Shown here: positions 1 to 11,645 of the stretch, piece by piece | Numbering within the stretch: position 1 is the first letter of the stretch | Layout: each line of letters starts with the position of its first letter | DNA from: an uncultured bacterium | Lineage (GTDB): Bacteria > Bacillota > Clostridia > Oscillospirales > Oscillospiraceae | Assembly: GCA_947176765.1 (NCBI GenBank) | Contig: CAMWRX010000004.1 | Span: forward strand, 1 to 64,000 | DNA: 64,000 bases | Reading direction: 5' to 3' | Program-made: the position numbers and the translations under genes | Notes under the pieces: generated by a model | What the model was told of the DNA's origin: nothing | What the model saw: only the letters and a program-made list of their open reading frames with translations | Databases searched by the model: none

Positions 1-408
1 CCCCAGGCCCGGGTGCTGATCCCCTCCGCCCTGACCCATGGCACGCTGGAGCGCCGCCTGCGGGAAGCCGCAGAACGCTACGGCGCCGAACGGACTGCCC
101 TGGCAGTGGAGTGGGTGCGGGAGGATTTTCTTCTCCCCGCCCGGGGCAGGGGGGAGCCCATCCCCCGGGAAACGCTGGAGGAGATGCACCGCCGCCTGGA
201 GCCGGCGGTATTCTTTGATAAAGGGCTGTGCGCCCACTACTTTACCTATATGAAGGGCCCCCAGGCCCACTTCGTGCTGTTCGATACCCCCCGCTCCATC
301 CGGGAGAAGCTGGGTACGGCAAAGCGGCTGGGAATCGTGGCCGCCCTGTTGCCCCAGCCGGAGGTGGAGGAGCATTTGGAGGAGATTTTCGGGCCCGACG
401 GCGTATAG
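1..408 (+). CDS. Hypothetical protein, 3' portion (open at left window edge)
   Basis: Frame open from base 1 (PQARVLIPSALTHGTLERRL...) to stop at 408; family not recognised. Confidence 0.65.
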   Translation, partial: PQARVLIPSALTHGTLERRLREAAERYGAERTALAVEWVREDFLLPARGRGEPIPRETLEEMHRRLEPAVFFDKGLCAHYFTYMKGPQAHFVLFDTPRSIREKLGTAKRLGIVAALLPQPEVEEHLEEIFGPDGV

Positions 409-563
409 AAAAACCGGCCCCCGCCGGTACGGTGACCGGACATACGGTTCACGCTTCACTGTTCGTCGGGAAGGGACCCGCTGTGTGCCGCGCACCAACT
501 TGTCAAGGCTGGCCGCGTGTGTTATACTAATCATCACACCGAAGCTTGCAGGGGGGCCGTATC

Positions 564-1073
564 ATGAACACAGCGGAGCGCCGCCAGCGCATTCTGGAAT
601 ATCTGAAGGGGGCTGACCGCCCCCTGTCTGCCACCGCTTTGGCCCAAAAGCTGGCGGTGAGCCGCCAAATCATCGTGGGGGACGTTGCCCTGCTCCGGGC
701 GGCGGGGGAGGGGATCACCGCCACTCCTCGGGGCTATGTGCTGGAGCGTCCCCGGGCGGGCATTGTGGGCACCGTGGCCTGCCTGCACAGCGGCGAAGAC
801 ATGGAGCGGGAACTGACGCTGATGGTGGGCCAGGGGTGCACAGTGGAGAACGTCATCGTGGAACACCCAGTATACGGCCAGCTCACCGGGCCGCTGGAAC
901 TTTCCTCCCGGTATGATATTAAGGAATTTATACGAAAAGTTGAAGAAAACGCCGCCCGGCCCCTGTCGGCGCTGACGGACGGCATCCATCTGCACACGCT
1001 GCGCTGTCCCGACCGGGAGACCCTTGACCGGACTGTGGCCGCATTGGAGCGGGAAGGTTTTTTGGTGAGATAG
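564..1073 (+). CDS. niaR: NiaR-type transcriptional repressor (HTH + 3H domain)
   Basis: N-terminal HTH (LSATALAQKLAVSRQIIVGDVALLRAAG) and 3H-like C-terminus (ELTLMVGQGCTVENVIVEHPVYGQL...HLHTLRC); NiaR-like palindrome directly downstream. Confidence 0.85.
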   Translation: MNTAERRQRILEYLKGADRPLSATALAQKLAVSRQIIVGDVALLRAAGEGITATPRGYVLERPRAGIVGTVACLHSGEDMERELTLMVGQGCTVENVIVEHPVYGQLTGPLELSSRYDIKEFIRKVEENAARPLSALTDGIHLHTLRCPDRETLDRTVAALEREGFLVR

Positions 1074-1077
1074 GCTA

Positions 1078-1105
1078 TTGACATTTCTGCCTCACCCTGT
1101 ATAAT
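1078..1105 (+). promoter_or_regulatory. Predicted sigma-A promoter (-35 TTGACA 1078-1083, -10 TATAAT 1100-1105)
   Basis: Consensus hexamers with 16-bp spacer upstream of the 1194 CDS. Confidence 0.75.
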
Positions 1106-1142
1106 AGTCCGCACAGGTGTCAAGACACCTGTGCGGACTATT
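1103..1142. promoter_or_regulatory. Predicted NiaR operator: perfect inverted repeat, 19-bp arms, 2-nt spacer
   Basis: AATAGTCCGCACAGGTGTC-AA-GACACCTGTGCGGACTATT; contains TGTCAAGACA, the core known for NiaR sites, and overlaps the -10 box. Confidence 0.75.
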
Positions 1143-1193
1143 TTCATCTGCTCCGGGTTATCGTGATTTCCGCAGGCAGAGGGAGGGCTTTTT

Positions 1194-2294
1194 ATGGAAA
1201 AAATAAGGGCATTTTTAAAACGAAAAGACATCGTCATCTCCGGCAAGCGCTACGGCATCGACGCCCTGGGGGCCATGGCCCAGGGCTTATTCTGCTCACT
1301 GCTCATTGGCACCATTGTCAAGACGCTGGGAGAGCAGGCCGGCCTGCAATTTTTAGTGGACGTGGGCGGCTACGCCTCCGCCATGAGCGGCGCCGCCATG
1401 GCCATCGCCATCGGCTGGGCGCTGAAGGCCCCCCCGCTGGTGCTGTTCTCCCTGGCCACGGTGGGCTACGCCGCCAACGCCCTGGGCAGCACCAGCCTGA
1501 TCGAGGGCTGGACTGGCTCCGGCGGGCCGCTGGCGGTGCTGTTTATCGCTATCATCGCCGCTGAGTTTGGCAAGGCCGTGTCTAAGGAGACGAAAATCGA
1601 CATCCTGGTCACCCCGTTGGTGACGATTCTGACCGGTGTGGGCCTGTCTGCCCTGATTGCCCCCGCTATCGGAACCGCCGCCACCGCCATTGGCAACATC
1701 ATCATGTGGGCCACCGATTTGCAGCCCTTCTTTATGGGCATCATCGTCAGCGTGGTCATCGGCATGGCGCTGACCCTGCCCATCTCTTCCGCCGCCATCT
1801 GCGCCGCCTTTGGCCTGACGGGGCTGGCGGGTGGCGCGGCGGTGGCGGGCTGCTGCGCCAACATGGTGGGTTTCGCGGTGCTGTCGTTTAAGGAAAACCG
1901 CTGGGGCGGACTGGTGAGCCAGGGCATCGGCACCTCCATGCTGCAAATGGGCAATATTGTGAAGAACCCCCGAATCTGGCTGCCCGCCATTCTCACCTCC
2001 GCCGTCACGGGGCCCATCGCCACCTGCGTGTTCCGGCTGGAGATGAACGGTTCCCCGGTGTCCGCCGGCATGGGCACCTGTGGCTTGGTGGGGCAGATCG
2101 GCGTGTGGACGGGTTGGCTGTCCCCCAGCGAGAAGGCCATTGCTAACGGCGCTGTGGCCATCACGCCGGGCGCGTTTGAGTGGATCGGGCTGATCTTGAT
2201 TTCCTTTGTCCTTCCGGCGGTGCTGTGTTGGGCCTTCGGCCTGCTGTTCCGGAACATCGGATGGATCAAGGAAGGCGATTTGAAGCTGGACTGA
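1194..2294 (+). CDS. PTS EIIC-like / PfoR-family membrane transporter
   Basis: 366-aa multi-TM protein (MEKIRAFLKRKDIVISGKRYGIDALGAMAQGLFCSLLIGTIVKTLG...). Confidence 0.75.
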   Translation: MEKIRAFLKRKDIVISGKRYGIDALGAMAQGLFCSLLIGTIVKTLGEQAGLQFLVDVGGYASAMSGAAMAIAIGWALKAPPLVLFSLATVGYAANALGSTSLIEGWTGSGGPLAVLFIAIIAAEFGKAVSKETKIDILVTPLVTILTGVGLSALIAPAIGTAATAIGNIIMWATDLQPFFMGIIVSVVIGMALTLPISSAAICAAFGLTGLAGGAAVAGCCANMVGFAVLSFKENRWGGLVSQGIGTSMLQMGNIVKNPRIWLPAILTSAVTGPIATCVFRLEMNGSPVSAGMGTCGLVGQIGVWTGWLSPSEKAIANGAVAITPGAFEWIGLILISFVLPAVLCWAFGLLFRNIGWIKEGDLKLD

Positions 2295-2307
2295 TAAGAT
2301 CAATGAA

Positions 2308-2334
2308 AGCCCCGCCAATCGGCGGGGCTTTTTC
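2308..2334 (+). terminator. Intrinsic terminator
   Basis: AGCCCCGCC-AATC-GGCGGGGCT followed by TTTTC. Confidence 0.8.
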
Positions 2335-2341
2335 ATGGTTA

Positions 2342-2375
2342 AAAAAACCAGCCGCCTGTAGGCGGCTGGTTTTTT
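2342..2375. terminator. Bidirectional intrinsic terminator between convergent genes
   Basis: AAAAAACCAGCCGCC-TGTA-GGCGGCTGGTTTTTT. Confidence 0.8.
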
Positions 2376-2395
2376 ATTGTGCCAGATAAGGTAGA

Positions 2396-3598
<1,203 letters not shown>

Positions 3599-3697
3599 TT
3601 TGGGTTTTCCTCCTTGTACTTGTTAAATGAAATGGTTGGGGTAAATAGGTTTATGGGCCTATTTTATCCTATGGCGGAAGAAATTGCAACTATAATT

Positions 3698-5803
3698 TTA
3701 GTCCTCTTTCCGTCCGCGCTGGGCGATGATCTTTTCTGCGATGTTCTTGGGGATCTCCACATAGCTGTGGGGCTCCATGGTGTACTGGCCGCGTCCCTGG
3801 GTGCGGGAGCGCAGGTCGGTGGCGTAGCCGAACATCTCGGACAGGGGCACCAGGGCGTCGATCTGCTGGGCGCCGGGCCGGGCCTCCTGGCCCAGAACCT
3901 GGCCGCGGCGAGAGGTCAAATCGCCGATGACGTTGCCCAGGTAGTCCTCGGGGGTGATGACGGACACCTTCATGATGGGCTCCAGCAGGCAGGCCCCGGC
4001 CTTGCGGCAGGCATCCTTGAAGGCCATGGAACCGGCGATCTTGAACGCCATTTCGGAGGAGTCCACCTCGTGGTAGGAGCCGAAGGTCAGGTGGACCTTC
4101 ACGTCCACCACCGGGTAGCCGGCCATGACGCCGGCCTGCATGGCCCCCTGGATACCGGCGTCGACGGCCGGGATAAATTCCTTGGGGATGACGCCGCCGG
4201 TGATCTCGTTGAGGAACTCATAGCCCTTGCCGGGCTCGTTGGGCTCCACGGTGATGACCACGTGGCCGTACTGGCCCTTACCGCCGGACTGGCGGGCGTA
4301 CTTGGTGTCTTGCTTGACGGTCTGCTTGATGGTCTCCTTGTAGGCGACCTGCGGCGCGCCCACGTTGGCCTCTACCTTGTACTCGCGGAGCAGCCGGTCC
4401 ACAATGATCTCCAAATGGAGCTCGCCCATGCCGGCGATGATGGTCTGGCCCGTCTCCTCGTCGGTGTAGGTCTTGAAGGTGGGGTCCTCCTCGGCCAGCT
4501 TCATCAGGGCGATGCCCATCTTCTCCTGGCCGGCCTTGGTCTTGGGCTCGATGGCCACGCGGATGACGGGCTCGGGGAACTCCATGGACTCCAGGATGAC
4601 CGGGTGCTTCTCGTCGCAGAGGGTGTCGCCGGTGGTGGAATTCTTCAGACCGATGACGGCGGCGATGTCGCCGGAGTACACGGTCTCGATGTCCTCCCGG
4701 TGGTTGGCGTGCATCTGGAGGATGCGGCCAATGCGCTCCTTCTGCTTCTTGGTGGAGTTGAGCACCTGGGTGCCGGTGTTCAGCGTGCCGGAATAGACAC
4801 GGATGAAGGACAGCCGGCCCACGAAGGGATCGGTGGCGATCTTGAAAGCCAGGGCGGAGAAGGGTTCCTCATCGGAGGACGGACGCTCCTCTTCCTCCTC
4901 GGTGTCGGGGTTGACGCCCTTGATGGGGGGGATGTCGGTGGGGGCGGGCATATAGTCCACAATCGCGTCCAGCAGCTTCTGCACGCCCTTGTTCTTGTAG
5001 GACGTGCCGCACACCACGGGAACCATCAGGTTGTCGATGGTGCCGCGGCGGATAGCCCGGCGGAGCATCTCCTGGGGGATAGGCTGCTCCTCAAGGGCCA
5101 GCTCCATGATCTCCTCGTCGATGTCGGCGCAGGCGTCCACCAGCTTGGTGCGGTACTCCTGGGCCAGCTCCATCATGTCCTCGGGGATGGGCTCCACACG
5201 CATATCCTTGCCCAGATCGTCGTAGTAGATATCGGCATTCATCTCCACCAGGTCGATGATGCCCTTAAAGGTCTCTTCCTTACCGATGGGGAGCTGGATG
5301 GGCACGGCGTTGGCCTTGAGCCGGTCGTGGATCATGTTGAGCACGTTGTAGAAGTCGGCGCCCATGATGTCCATCTTGTTGACGTAGATCATGCGGGGCA
5401 CCTTGTAGTGGTCCGCCTGACGCCACACCGTCTCGGACTGGGGCTCCACGCCGCCCTTGGCGCACATGACGGTCACAGAGCCGTCCAGCACGCGCAGGGA
5501 GCGCTCCACCTCTACGGTGAAGTCCACGTGGCCCGGGGTGTCGATGATGTTGATCCGGGTCTGGGGGAACTGGTCCTTGGTGCCCTTCCAGTAGCAGGTG
5601 GTGGCGGCGGAGGTGATGGTGATGCCGCGCTCTTGCTCCTGAGCCATCCAGTCCATGGTGGCGGTGCCGTCATGGGTCTCACCGATCTTGTAGTTCACGC
5701 CGGTGTAGTACAGGATGCGCTCAGTGGTCGTCGTCTTACCGGCGTCGATGTGGGCCATGATGCCGATATTACGGGTATTTTCCAGAGATACTTTTCTTGC
5801 CAT
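3698..5803 (-). CDS. fusA: Elongation factor G
   Basis: [35 protein letters not shown]...; 701 aa. Confidence 0.99.
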   Translation of the reverse strand: MARKVSLENTRNIGIMAHIDAGKTTTTERILYYTGVNYKIGETHDGTATMDWMAQEQERGITITSAATTCYWKGTKDQFPQTRINIIDTPGHVDFTVEVERSLRVLDGSVTVMCAKGGVEPQSETVWRQADHYKVPRMIYVNKMDIMGADFYNVLNMIHDRLKANAVPIQLPIGKEETFKGIIDLVEMNADIYYDDLGKDMRVEPIPEDMMELAQEYRTKLVDACADIDEEIMELALEEQPIPQEMLRRAIRRGTIDNLMVPVVCGTSYKNKGVQKLLDAIVDYMPAPTDIPPIKGVNPDTEEEEERPSSDEEPFSALAFKIATDPFVGRLSFIRVYSGTLNTGTQVLNSTKKQKERIGRILQMHANHREDIETVYSGDIAAVIGLKNSTTGDTLCDEKHPVILESMEFPEPVIRVAIEPKTKAGQEKMGIALMKLAEEDPTFKTYTDEETGQTIIAGMGELHLEIIVDRLLREYKVEANVGAPQVAYKETIKQTVKQDTKYARQSGGKGQYGHVVITVEPNEPGKGYEFLNEITGGVIPKEFIPAVDAGIQGAMQAGVMAGYPVVDVKVHLTFGSYHEVDSSEMAFKIAGSMAFKDACRKAGACLLEPIMKVSVITPEDYLGNVIGDLTSRRGQVLGQEARPGAQQIDALVPLSEMFGYATDLRSRTQGRGQYTMEPHSYVEIPKNIAEKIIAQRGRKED

Positions 5804-5826
5804 ATTGGTTCAGGTTGCCTCCGTCC

Positions 5827-6297
5827 TTACCAGCGGTAGTGGGCGAACGCCTTGTTGGCCTCGGCCATCTTATGGGTATCCTCGCGCTTCTTCACGGCGG
5901 AACCCGTATTGTTGGCGGCGTCCATGATCTCGCCGGCCAGCCGCTCCTTCATGGTCTTTTCGCCGCGGTTGCGGGCATAAGTGGTCAGCCAGCGCAGACC
6001 CAGGGTCTGACGGCGCTCGGGCCGGACCTCCATGGGGACCTGATAGGTGGAGCCGCCCACGCGGCGGGACTTGGTCTCCAGGGAAGGCATGATGTTTTCA
6101 ATGGCGGTGGTAAAGACCTCCAGGGGCTCTTTACCGGTCTTGTCTTTGATGATGTCAAAGGCACCGTAGACGACCTTCTGGGCTACGCCCTTCTTGCCGT
6201 CCAGCATGATGCTGTTGACGAGCTTAGTGACTAAGACGGAATTATACAGCGGGTCGGGCAGAACTTCCCGCTTGGGTACGTTTCCTCTTCTGGGCAC
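5827..6297 (-). CDS. rpsG: 30S ribosomal protein S7
   Basis: [40 protein letters not shown]...; 156 aa. Confidence 0.98.
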   Translation of the reverse strand: MPRRGNVPKREVLPDPLYNSVLVTKLVNSIMLDGKKGVAQKVVYGAFDIIKDKTGKEPLEVFTTAIENIMPSLETKSRRVGGSTYQVPMEVRPERRQTLGLRWLTTYARNRGEKTMKERLAGEIMDAANNTGSAVKKREDTHKMAEANKAFAHYRW

Positions 6298-6477
6298 TTC
6301 GCTTCCCTCCTTCTAAATAAGAATTCATAGGTACTCGAAGTTTTTCAAGCCGCAGGGCGGCTCAAAAACATCTCCGTACAATGCCTGTCCGAGGTTCACC
6401 CGTTATATTAGGTAAACGCCCGGCAAGGCTTTCAGCCCTGCGCGTGTGCGCAAAACTCGTTGTTGGTGAAGAAGCGA

Positions 6478-6903
6478 TTACTTCTTCTTGGCAGCCTTGG
6501 GCCGCTTGGCGCCGTACTTGGAGCGGGCCTGCATACGGCCGTTGACGCCCTGAGTGTCCAGAGTGCCGCGGATGATGTGGTAACGAACGCCGGGCAGGTC
6601 CTTGACACGGCCGCCGCGGATCATGACCACAGAGTGCTCCTGCAGGTTGTGGCCCACGCCGGGGATATAGGCGGTGACCTCGTAGCCGTTGGTCAGGCGC
6701 ACACGGGCGATTTTACGCAGCGCGGAGTTCGGCTTCTTCGGGGTGGAAGTACGAACGGCGGTGCACACACCACGCTTCTGGGGAGAGGGGAGATCCGTCT
6801 CCTTGTTCTTCAGGGTGTTCAGACCGTGCTGCATGGCGGGAGAGTTGGACTTGTAGGTGCTCTTCTCGCGGCCCTTGCGGACCAGTTGGTTAAAAGTAGG
6901 CAT
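6478..6903 (-). CDS. rpsL: 30S ribosomal protein S12
   Basis: [25 protein letters not shown]...[28 protein letters not shown]. Confidence 0.98.
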   Translation of the reverse strand: MPTFNQLVRKGREKSTYKSNSPAMQHGLNTLKNKETDLPSPQKRGVCTAVRTSTPKKPNSALRKIARVRLTNGYEVTAYIPGVGHNLQEHSVVMIRGGRVKDLPGVRYHIIRGTLDTQGVNGRMQARSKYGAKRPKAAKKK

Positions 6904-6974
6904 GATTTTCCTCCTTTCAATGAATATATATTTTAACGAACCATCCGAAGATTATTCGCTAAAACCGGAAAAAT

Positions 6975-7214
6975 TTACACGGTGGCCGCTACGGCGGCCC
7001 CCACGGCGATGCCGCAGGCGCGTCCCAGGGCCTTCATGGTGTCGGCCCAGACGACCTCTACGCCCCGCTCCTGCCCCTGCTGGGCCAGCGGCTGGGTGAG
7101 CTGGGGATCGGCATCCTTTGCCAGATACAGGCGCTTCGCCCGGCCGCTGGCCAGGGCCCGGCGAACCTGTTTGACGCCCACCACCTTGTCCTCACGGGTC
7201 AGTTCATTCAGCAT
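6975..7214 (-). CDS. L7Ae/YbxF-like ribosomal or K-turn-binding protein
   Basis: 79 aa, MLNELTREDKVVGVKQVRRALASGRAKRLYLAKDAD; upstream of rpsL. Confidence 0.85.
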   Translation of the reverse strand: MLNELTREDKVVGVKQVRRALASGRAKRLYLAKDADPQLTQPLAQQGQERGVEVVWADTMKALGRACGIAVGAAVAATV

Positions 7215-7317
7215 CGGGTGGGCCTCCTTTTGGCGTATCAGCGCAATTTGAAATTATAGCATAGAGTTTTGCCTCCGTCAAGCAGATTTTACCCTTTTTA
7301 TCCGTCATTTCCAATAA

Positions 7318-7350
7318 AAAAGAGAGGGCGGCGGGCAAAACCCGCCGCCC
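7318..7350 (-). terminator. Intrinsic terminator
   Basis: GGGCGGCGGG-CAAAA-CCCGCCGCCC with T-tract on the minus strand. Confidence 0.75.
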
Positions 7351-7362
7351 TTTGGCGCAATT

Positions 7363-7998
7363 TCATTTTCCGGCGGTTGTTTCACTGCCATGTCCGGCCC
7401 AATACGCCTCAAAAGCCACCCGGTCCAGCCGGAAGGTCAGCCCGTCGTAGGTACCGCCCCGGACCTGTCGGATGCCCTCCTTGCGGCGGCACTCCCGGAA
7501 GCCCAGCTTTTCCGCCAGGGCAATCATGCGGAAGTTGCCCGACCAGGTCTGGGTGTACAGGTCGGCATAGCCCCCGTTCAGGTGGTAGCGGATGAACGCC
7601 GCCAGCGCCTGGGTCCCCCAGCCGCCGCCCCAGTAGGCGGGCTCGTGGATGTCGATGCCTACCGCCCAGCGGGCCGCTTGGCGTTCCTCCTCAGTCTGAG
7701 GGGCGGTTTCCTGCCAGTTGCAGTCCTTGTCGATGCAGTAGCAGCTCACCGCGCCCAGGTGGACGCCGTCCGCGGTGTCGATTTCCAGGCTTCGGCGGTG
7801 ATTCGGTTTGGGCTTTGCGATCCATTCCAGTTCCTTTTTCCGGTGCTGTTCCGGGTCAAAGTCCCGCAGCTCCTCCTCCGTCTCCCAGGGGGCGTCCCAC
7901 AGCGCCCATTCGGTCTGGACGGTATTCCAGCGGATCTCGTCGTCGATGTCGCCCTCCCGCATATCCCGCAGGATAATGTTTTGGTGCTTGATCTCCAT
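7363..7998 (-). CDS. GNAT family N-acetyltransferase
   Basis: MEIKHQNIILRDMREGDIDDEIRWNT...GGWGTQALAAFIRYHL...ALAEKLGFRECRRKEGIR. Confidence 0.85.
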   Translation of the reverse strand: MEIKHQNIILRDMREGDIDDEIRWNTVQTEWALWDAPWETEEELRDFDPEQHRKKELEWIAKPKPNHRRSLEIDTADGVHLGAVSCYCIDKDCNWQETAPQTEEERQAARWAVGIDIHEPAYWGGGWGTQALAAFIRYHLNGGYADLYTQTWSGNFRMIALAEKLGFRECRRKEGIRQVRGGTYDGLTFRLDRVAFEAYWAGHGSETTAGK

Positions 7999-8152
7999 GC
8001 TTGTACAATTCCTCCAAATTTGATTTGGAGGGCGGATTTTATCTGGCGCAGGCCCTCCAGCCGCGCGCGTTGATCTTTTTCATAATTGGTATCTGCCCCT
8101 TTCTGTGTAAGATGAAGCTATCATACCATATCCGGCCCGAAATGGCAAGAAA

Positions 8153-8185
8153 GAGGCCGCGGGAGTGATATAATCCCGCGGCCTC
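8153..8185 (-). terminator. Intrinsic terminator stem-loop
   Basis: GAGGCCGCGGGA-GTGATATAA-TCCCGCGGCCTC directly after the 8191 CDS. Confidence 0.6.
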
Positions 8186-8190
8186 CCCTG

Positions 8191-9213
8191 TTACAGCGCT
8201 TTCAGCCGGGCAATCTCCCGGCGCACCTTGTCCGCCGTCTCGCCGGTGCGGGTGTCCCACTGGTTGGCCAGGGTGGTCACCTCCTCCTCCAGGGCGGCGA
8301 TGGCCCCGGGGATGTCCCCCTCCAGCTCGCACACCTGGGCGATGGATTCCAGGCCGTCCACATATTTGGGTACAGGCTGGAGTTCAAAGGCCCGGCGGTA
8401 GTGCTCCTTCGCCTTACCGTACTGCCCTGTGCGGACCATCACGTCCCCCATGCTGTACCACACTAGCCACTCGTCCGGCCAGTCCCGGCACATCTGCTCC
8501 CAGACGGCCATGGCCCCATCGTGTTCCCCGGCGGCCCAGGCGATGAGCCCCCGGTACAGCGGCGTGCGGAAGGTGCCGTCCACCGGCTCCATGCGCTCCA
8601 GCCATACCCGCGCCTCGTCCAGCCGACCATCGTCGATGAGCTGGTCCAGCAGCCAGAGATAGCCGCCCCGGCAGTCCGGGTTTTTCTCTAAAAACGCCTC
8701 ATACCAGCGGATCAGCTCCCGGTGGTTGGTATAGCACCAGTCCGCCAGCTTCCCGCCCATGGCGTGAACCAGCTCGTCATGGGCGCCCTTGCTCAAGGGC
8801 TCTCGGTTCAGGGACTCTTTGGCGTACTCCGCCGCCCGGACCCGGTGCTCGTCCGCCAGGTGGTTCTCCATATCGGCCAGCAGCTCATAGGGCCTGCCGT
8901 TGTCCGGTTCCCGCCGGGCCTTTTCCAGCAGGAACGCCCGGTCCCGCTCCACCGCCGCCCGGTCCAGCACCCGCTCGTCCCACAGCATATTCTGGATGCG
9001 CTCCATCCTGGTCTCGTCGGACAGGGCGAACAGCGCGTCGATGGTCACGCCGAAATAGGTGGAGATGGCGGGCAGAAGCTGCACGTCGGGCAGGGCGGCC
9101 TCCCGCTCCCACTTGCTTACCGCCTGGGGGCTGATGTTCAGGTGCTGGGCCAGCGCCTCCTGGGTGACGCCCCGCTGGAGGCGCAGGGTCTTGATCTGAT
9201 TTCCCAATTCCAT
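8191..9213 (-). CDS. XRE-family HTH regulator with TPR-like C-terminus
   Basis: MELGNQIKTLRLQRGVTQEALAQHLNISPQAVSKWEREAALPDVQLLPAISTYFGVTIDALF, followed by TPR-like helices. Confidence 0.85.
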   Translation of the reverse strand: MELGNQIKTLRLQRGVTQEALAQHLNISPQAVSKWEREAALPDVQLLPAISTYFGVTIDALFALSDETRMERIQNMLWDERVLDRAAVERDRAFLLEKARREPDNGRPYELLADMENHLADEHRVRAAEYAKESLNREPLSKGAHDELVHAMGGKLADWCYTNHRELIRWYEAFLEKNPDCRGGYLWLLDQLIDDGRLDEARVWLERMEPVDGTFRTPLYRGLIAWAAGEHDGAMAVWEQMCRDWPDEWLVWYSMGDVMVRTGQYGKAKEHYRRAFELQPVPKYVDGLESIAQVCELEGDIPGAIAALEEEVTTLANQWDTRTGETADKVRREIARLKAL

Positions 9214-9330
9214 ATTTGGTATCCTCCCGGTCAAATGATGCACTCGAGTGTGTCACTATCATAACCAGGCTTGGGGCAAAAGGCAATGACCGGGTTTTCC
9301 AGCCGGGTCAACCAGGAGTTGAGCGGGGCA

Positions 9331-9657
9331 CTAAAACACCGCCTGCACCAGCACCATGTAGAGGATGGTTCCCCCCACGATGGACAGCATATTATTCTTC
9401 TTCCAGAGGTGGAGGGCCACCACGGCCCCGCCCGCGATGAAAGCGGGGGCCCAATCGCCCACTGCCGCGAAGCTCACATTGCGGTAGCAGTACACGATGA
9501 GCATGGCGATCACCGCCGGAGGCAGGAACCGGCCCAGATAAAGCACCACTTTTGGCGGCTCCCCGCCCCGGCCGAACAGCAGGAAGGGCAGCGCCCGGGT
9601 GAGAAAGGTCACAATTGCCATCACCGCCACCAGGGCGGCGATCTGCGCGGTAGTCAC
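9331..9657 (-). CDS. azlD: AzlD-family branched-chain amino acid transport protein
   Basis: 108-aa membrane protein; overlaps upstream azlC by 4 nt. Confidence 0.85.
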   Translation of the reverse strand: MTTAQIAALVAVMAIVTFLTRALPFLLFGRGGEPPKVVLYLGRFLPPAVIAMLIVYCYRNVSFAAVGDWAPAFIAGGAVVALHLWKKNNMLSIVGGTILYMVLVQAVF

Positions 9658-10382
9658 TCTAACTCGCCCCCTTTCGGCAACATCTCAGGCTTTTCCAGGT
9701 TGGGCCGCATCAGCAGCAGTCCCGCCACCAGGATGACCAGTGCCGGGATGAGGAACCGCCCGCCCTCCGGTCCGAAGGTCAGCAGACAGGCCAGCGTGCC
9801 CGCCGCCCCCAGAAATACCGGGGCGTGGCGCTCATTAGATTGCCACTGTTCCACGGCGATGACCAGGAACAGCGCCGTCATGGCGAAGTCGATGCCCTCC
9901 GTGTTGATGGTGATGAGCGCCCCCGCCACCGCGCCGATGACCGATCCCGCGATCCAGTACAGGTGGTCCAGCAGGGCAATGGAGAAGTAGAAGTCCTTCT
10001 CATCCACTCCCTCCGGAGCGCTGACCCCCGCCAGCAGGGCGTAGGTCTCGTCGGTAAGGGAGAAGATCATGTACAGCTTCCGCCAGCCCATACCCTGGAA
10101 TTTCTCCAGCATGGACAGGCCGTACACCAGGTGGCGGAAGTTGAGCACCAGGGTGAGGAAGGCCGCGTCCGCCAGGGGGGAGGCGTTGGCCAGCAGCTCC
10201 ACCCCCAGGTACTGGCCGCTGCCGGCGTAGATGGTCAGCGACATGATGCCGGACCAGACGGTATGAAAGCCCGCCGCCGACAGCATCCAGCCGAATACGA
10301 TGCCGATGGACAGGTAGCCCATAAGCACCGGCACGGTGTGGGGAAAGGCGGCGGCCAGGGATTTTCGGTTCATTGGGGTCAC
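9654..10382 (-). CDS. azlC: AzlC-family ABC-independent amino acid exporter
   Basis: AFPHTVPVLMGYLSIGIVFGWMLSAAGFHTVWSGIMSLTIYAGSGQYLGVELL. Confidence 0.88.
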   Translation of the reverse strand: MTPMNRKSLAAAFPHTVPVLMGYLSIGIVFGWMLSAAGFHTVWSGIMSLTIYAGSGQYLGVELLANASPLADAAFLTLVLNFRHLVYGLSMLEKFQGMGWRKLYMIFSLTDETYALLAGVSAPEGVDEKDFYFSIALLDHLYWIAGSVIGAVAGALITINTEGIDFAMTALFLVIAVEQWQSNERHAPVFLGAAGTLACLLTFGPEGGRFLIPALVILVAGLLLMRPNLEKPEMLPKGGELE

Positions 10383-10576
10383 ATCCTTGTGTAAAAAACG
10401 CGTTAAAGCGCTAAATAGACACTGTTATTATATCGTCAAGCTTCCCCTTTGGCAAGGGCAGGGTTTTACAGATTGTTCATTGTATTCCAGGGAGAATTTG
10501 GGTATAATACAGTCCACGGACGACCCGCCCGAACCATTTGGGGTTGGGGCGGAAGGAACGATGGAGTGACAGACCG

Positions 10577-11485
10577 ATGAAAAAGCTTTTGTACATCTAC
10601 AACCCCGCCGCTGGGAGGAGGACCGCCAAGGCCAACCTGTCCGATGCGCTGGAGGTGTTTGCCCGCCAGGGCTATGAGATCACCGTCCACCCCACCCAGA
10701 AGCGGGGGGACGCCGCCGCCGCCGCCCGGGAACAGGGGGCAAACTACGACCGGGTGGTGTGCTCCGGCGGGGACGGTACACTGAACGAGACGGTACGGGG
10801 TCTGCTGGCGCTGCCCCAGGAAAAGCGGCCTGTGCTGGGCTACATCCCGGCGGGCACCACCAACGATTTCTCCCGCACCCTGGAGCTGCCCAAGACATTG
10901 GCCGAGTTGGCGGAGGTGGCGGGGGAGGGCCTCCCCCGGCTGGTCGATGTGGGGGAGGCCGAGGGCAGTCCCTTTACTTATGTGGCTGCCTTTGGACTGT
11001 TTACCGACGTGTCTTATTCCACGCCCCAGGCGAACAAAAATCTGCTGGGCCATTTCGCCTATGTGCTGGAAGGGGCGGGAAAGCTGGTTAACATTCCCAG
11101 CTATCACATGACCGTGACCGCCAACGGCCGCGAGGTGGAGGGCGACTTTATCTATGGCATGGTGGGCAACACCGTGTCGGTGGGGGGGCTGGTGAACCTG
11201 CCCCGGGACAAGGTGCTGCTGGACGACGGGCGGTTTGAGGTCATTTTGATCCGCCAGCCCAAGACCGGCAAGGACTGGCAGTCCATCCTCACCGCTCTCA
11301 CCACCCTGGAGGTGGAGGAGGACGGCGCGGTGGTGGGCTTTGAAGCGGGGGAGATCACGTTTGCCTGCGGCCAGTCCGTGGCCTGGACGGTGGACGGCGA
11401 GTTCGGCGGCGAACAGGAGGTCACCCATGTGAAGTGTCTGCCCCAGGCACTGACCATTGCCACAGGAAGCGCGAAGCCGTCGTGA
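10577..11485 (+). CDS. Diacylglycerol kinase / YegS-like lipid kinase
   Basis: MKKLLYIYNPAAGRRTAKANL...VVCSGGDGTLNETVRGLL...LGYIPAGTTNDFSRTL. Confidence 0.92.
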   Translation: MKKLLYIYNPAAGRRTAKANLSDALEVFARQGYEITVHPTQKRGDAAAAAREQGANYDRVVCSGGDGTLNETVRGLLALPQEKRPVLGYIPAGTTNDFSRTLELPKTLAELAEVAGEGLPRLVDVGEAEGSPFTYVAAFGLFTDVSYSTPQANKNLLGHFAYVLEGAGKLVNIPSYHMTVTANGREVEGDFIYGMVGNTVSVGGLVNLPRDKVLLDDGRFEVILIRQPKTGKDWQSILTALTTLEVEEDGAVVGFEAGEITFACGQSVAWTVDGEFGGEQEVTHVKCLPQALTIATGSAKPS

Positions 11486-11605
11486 GCAGCGCGGATGGAC
11501 TGGAGCGAGGGCGAGCGGAGGGCCGCACAGCGGCCCGCAGACCAGCCCGAGTCGGAGGGAAGCCGCGCGTCGCGAGCAGGCGTAGCGTGACAATAAGACT
11601 GTAAC

Positions 11606-11639
11606 AAGCGGCCCGGCGGGAGTACCCGCCGGGCCGCTT
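11606..11639. terminator. Bidirectional terminator between convergent genes
   Basis: AAGCGGCCCGGCGGG-AGTA-CCCGCCGGGCCGCTT, 15-bp arms. Confidence 0.75.
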
Positions 11640-11645
11640 TCTGCG

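Noticed and set aside
6300-6477. Possible tRNA or structured RNA between rpsL and rpsG
   Set aside because: GGTTCACCCG-like string present but no cloverleaf could be drawn
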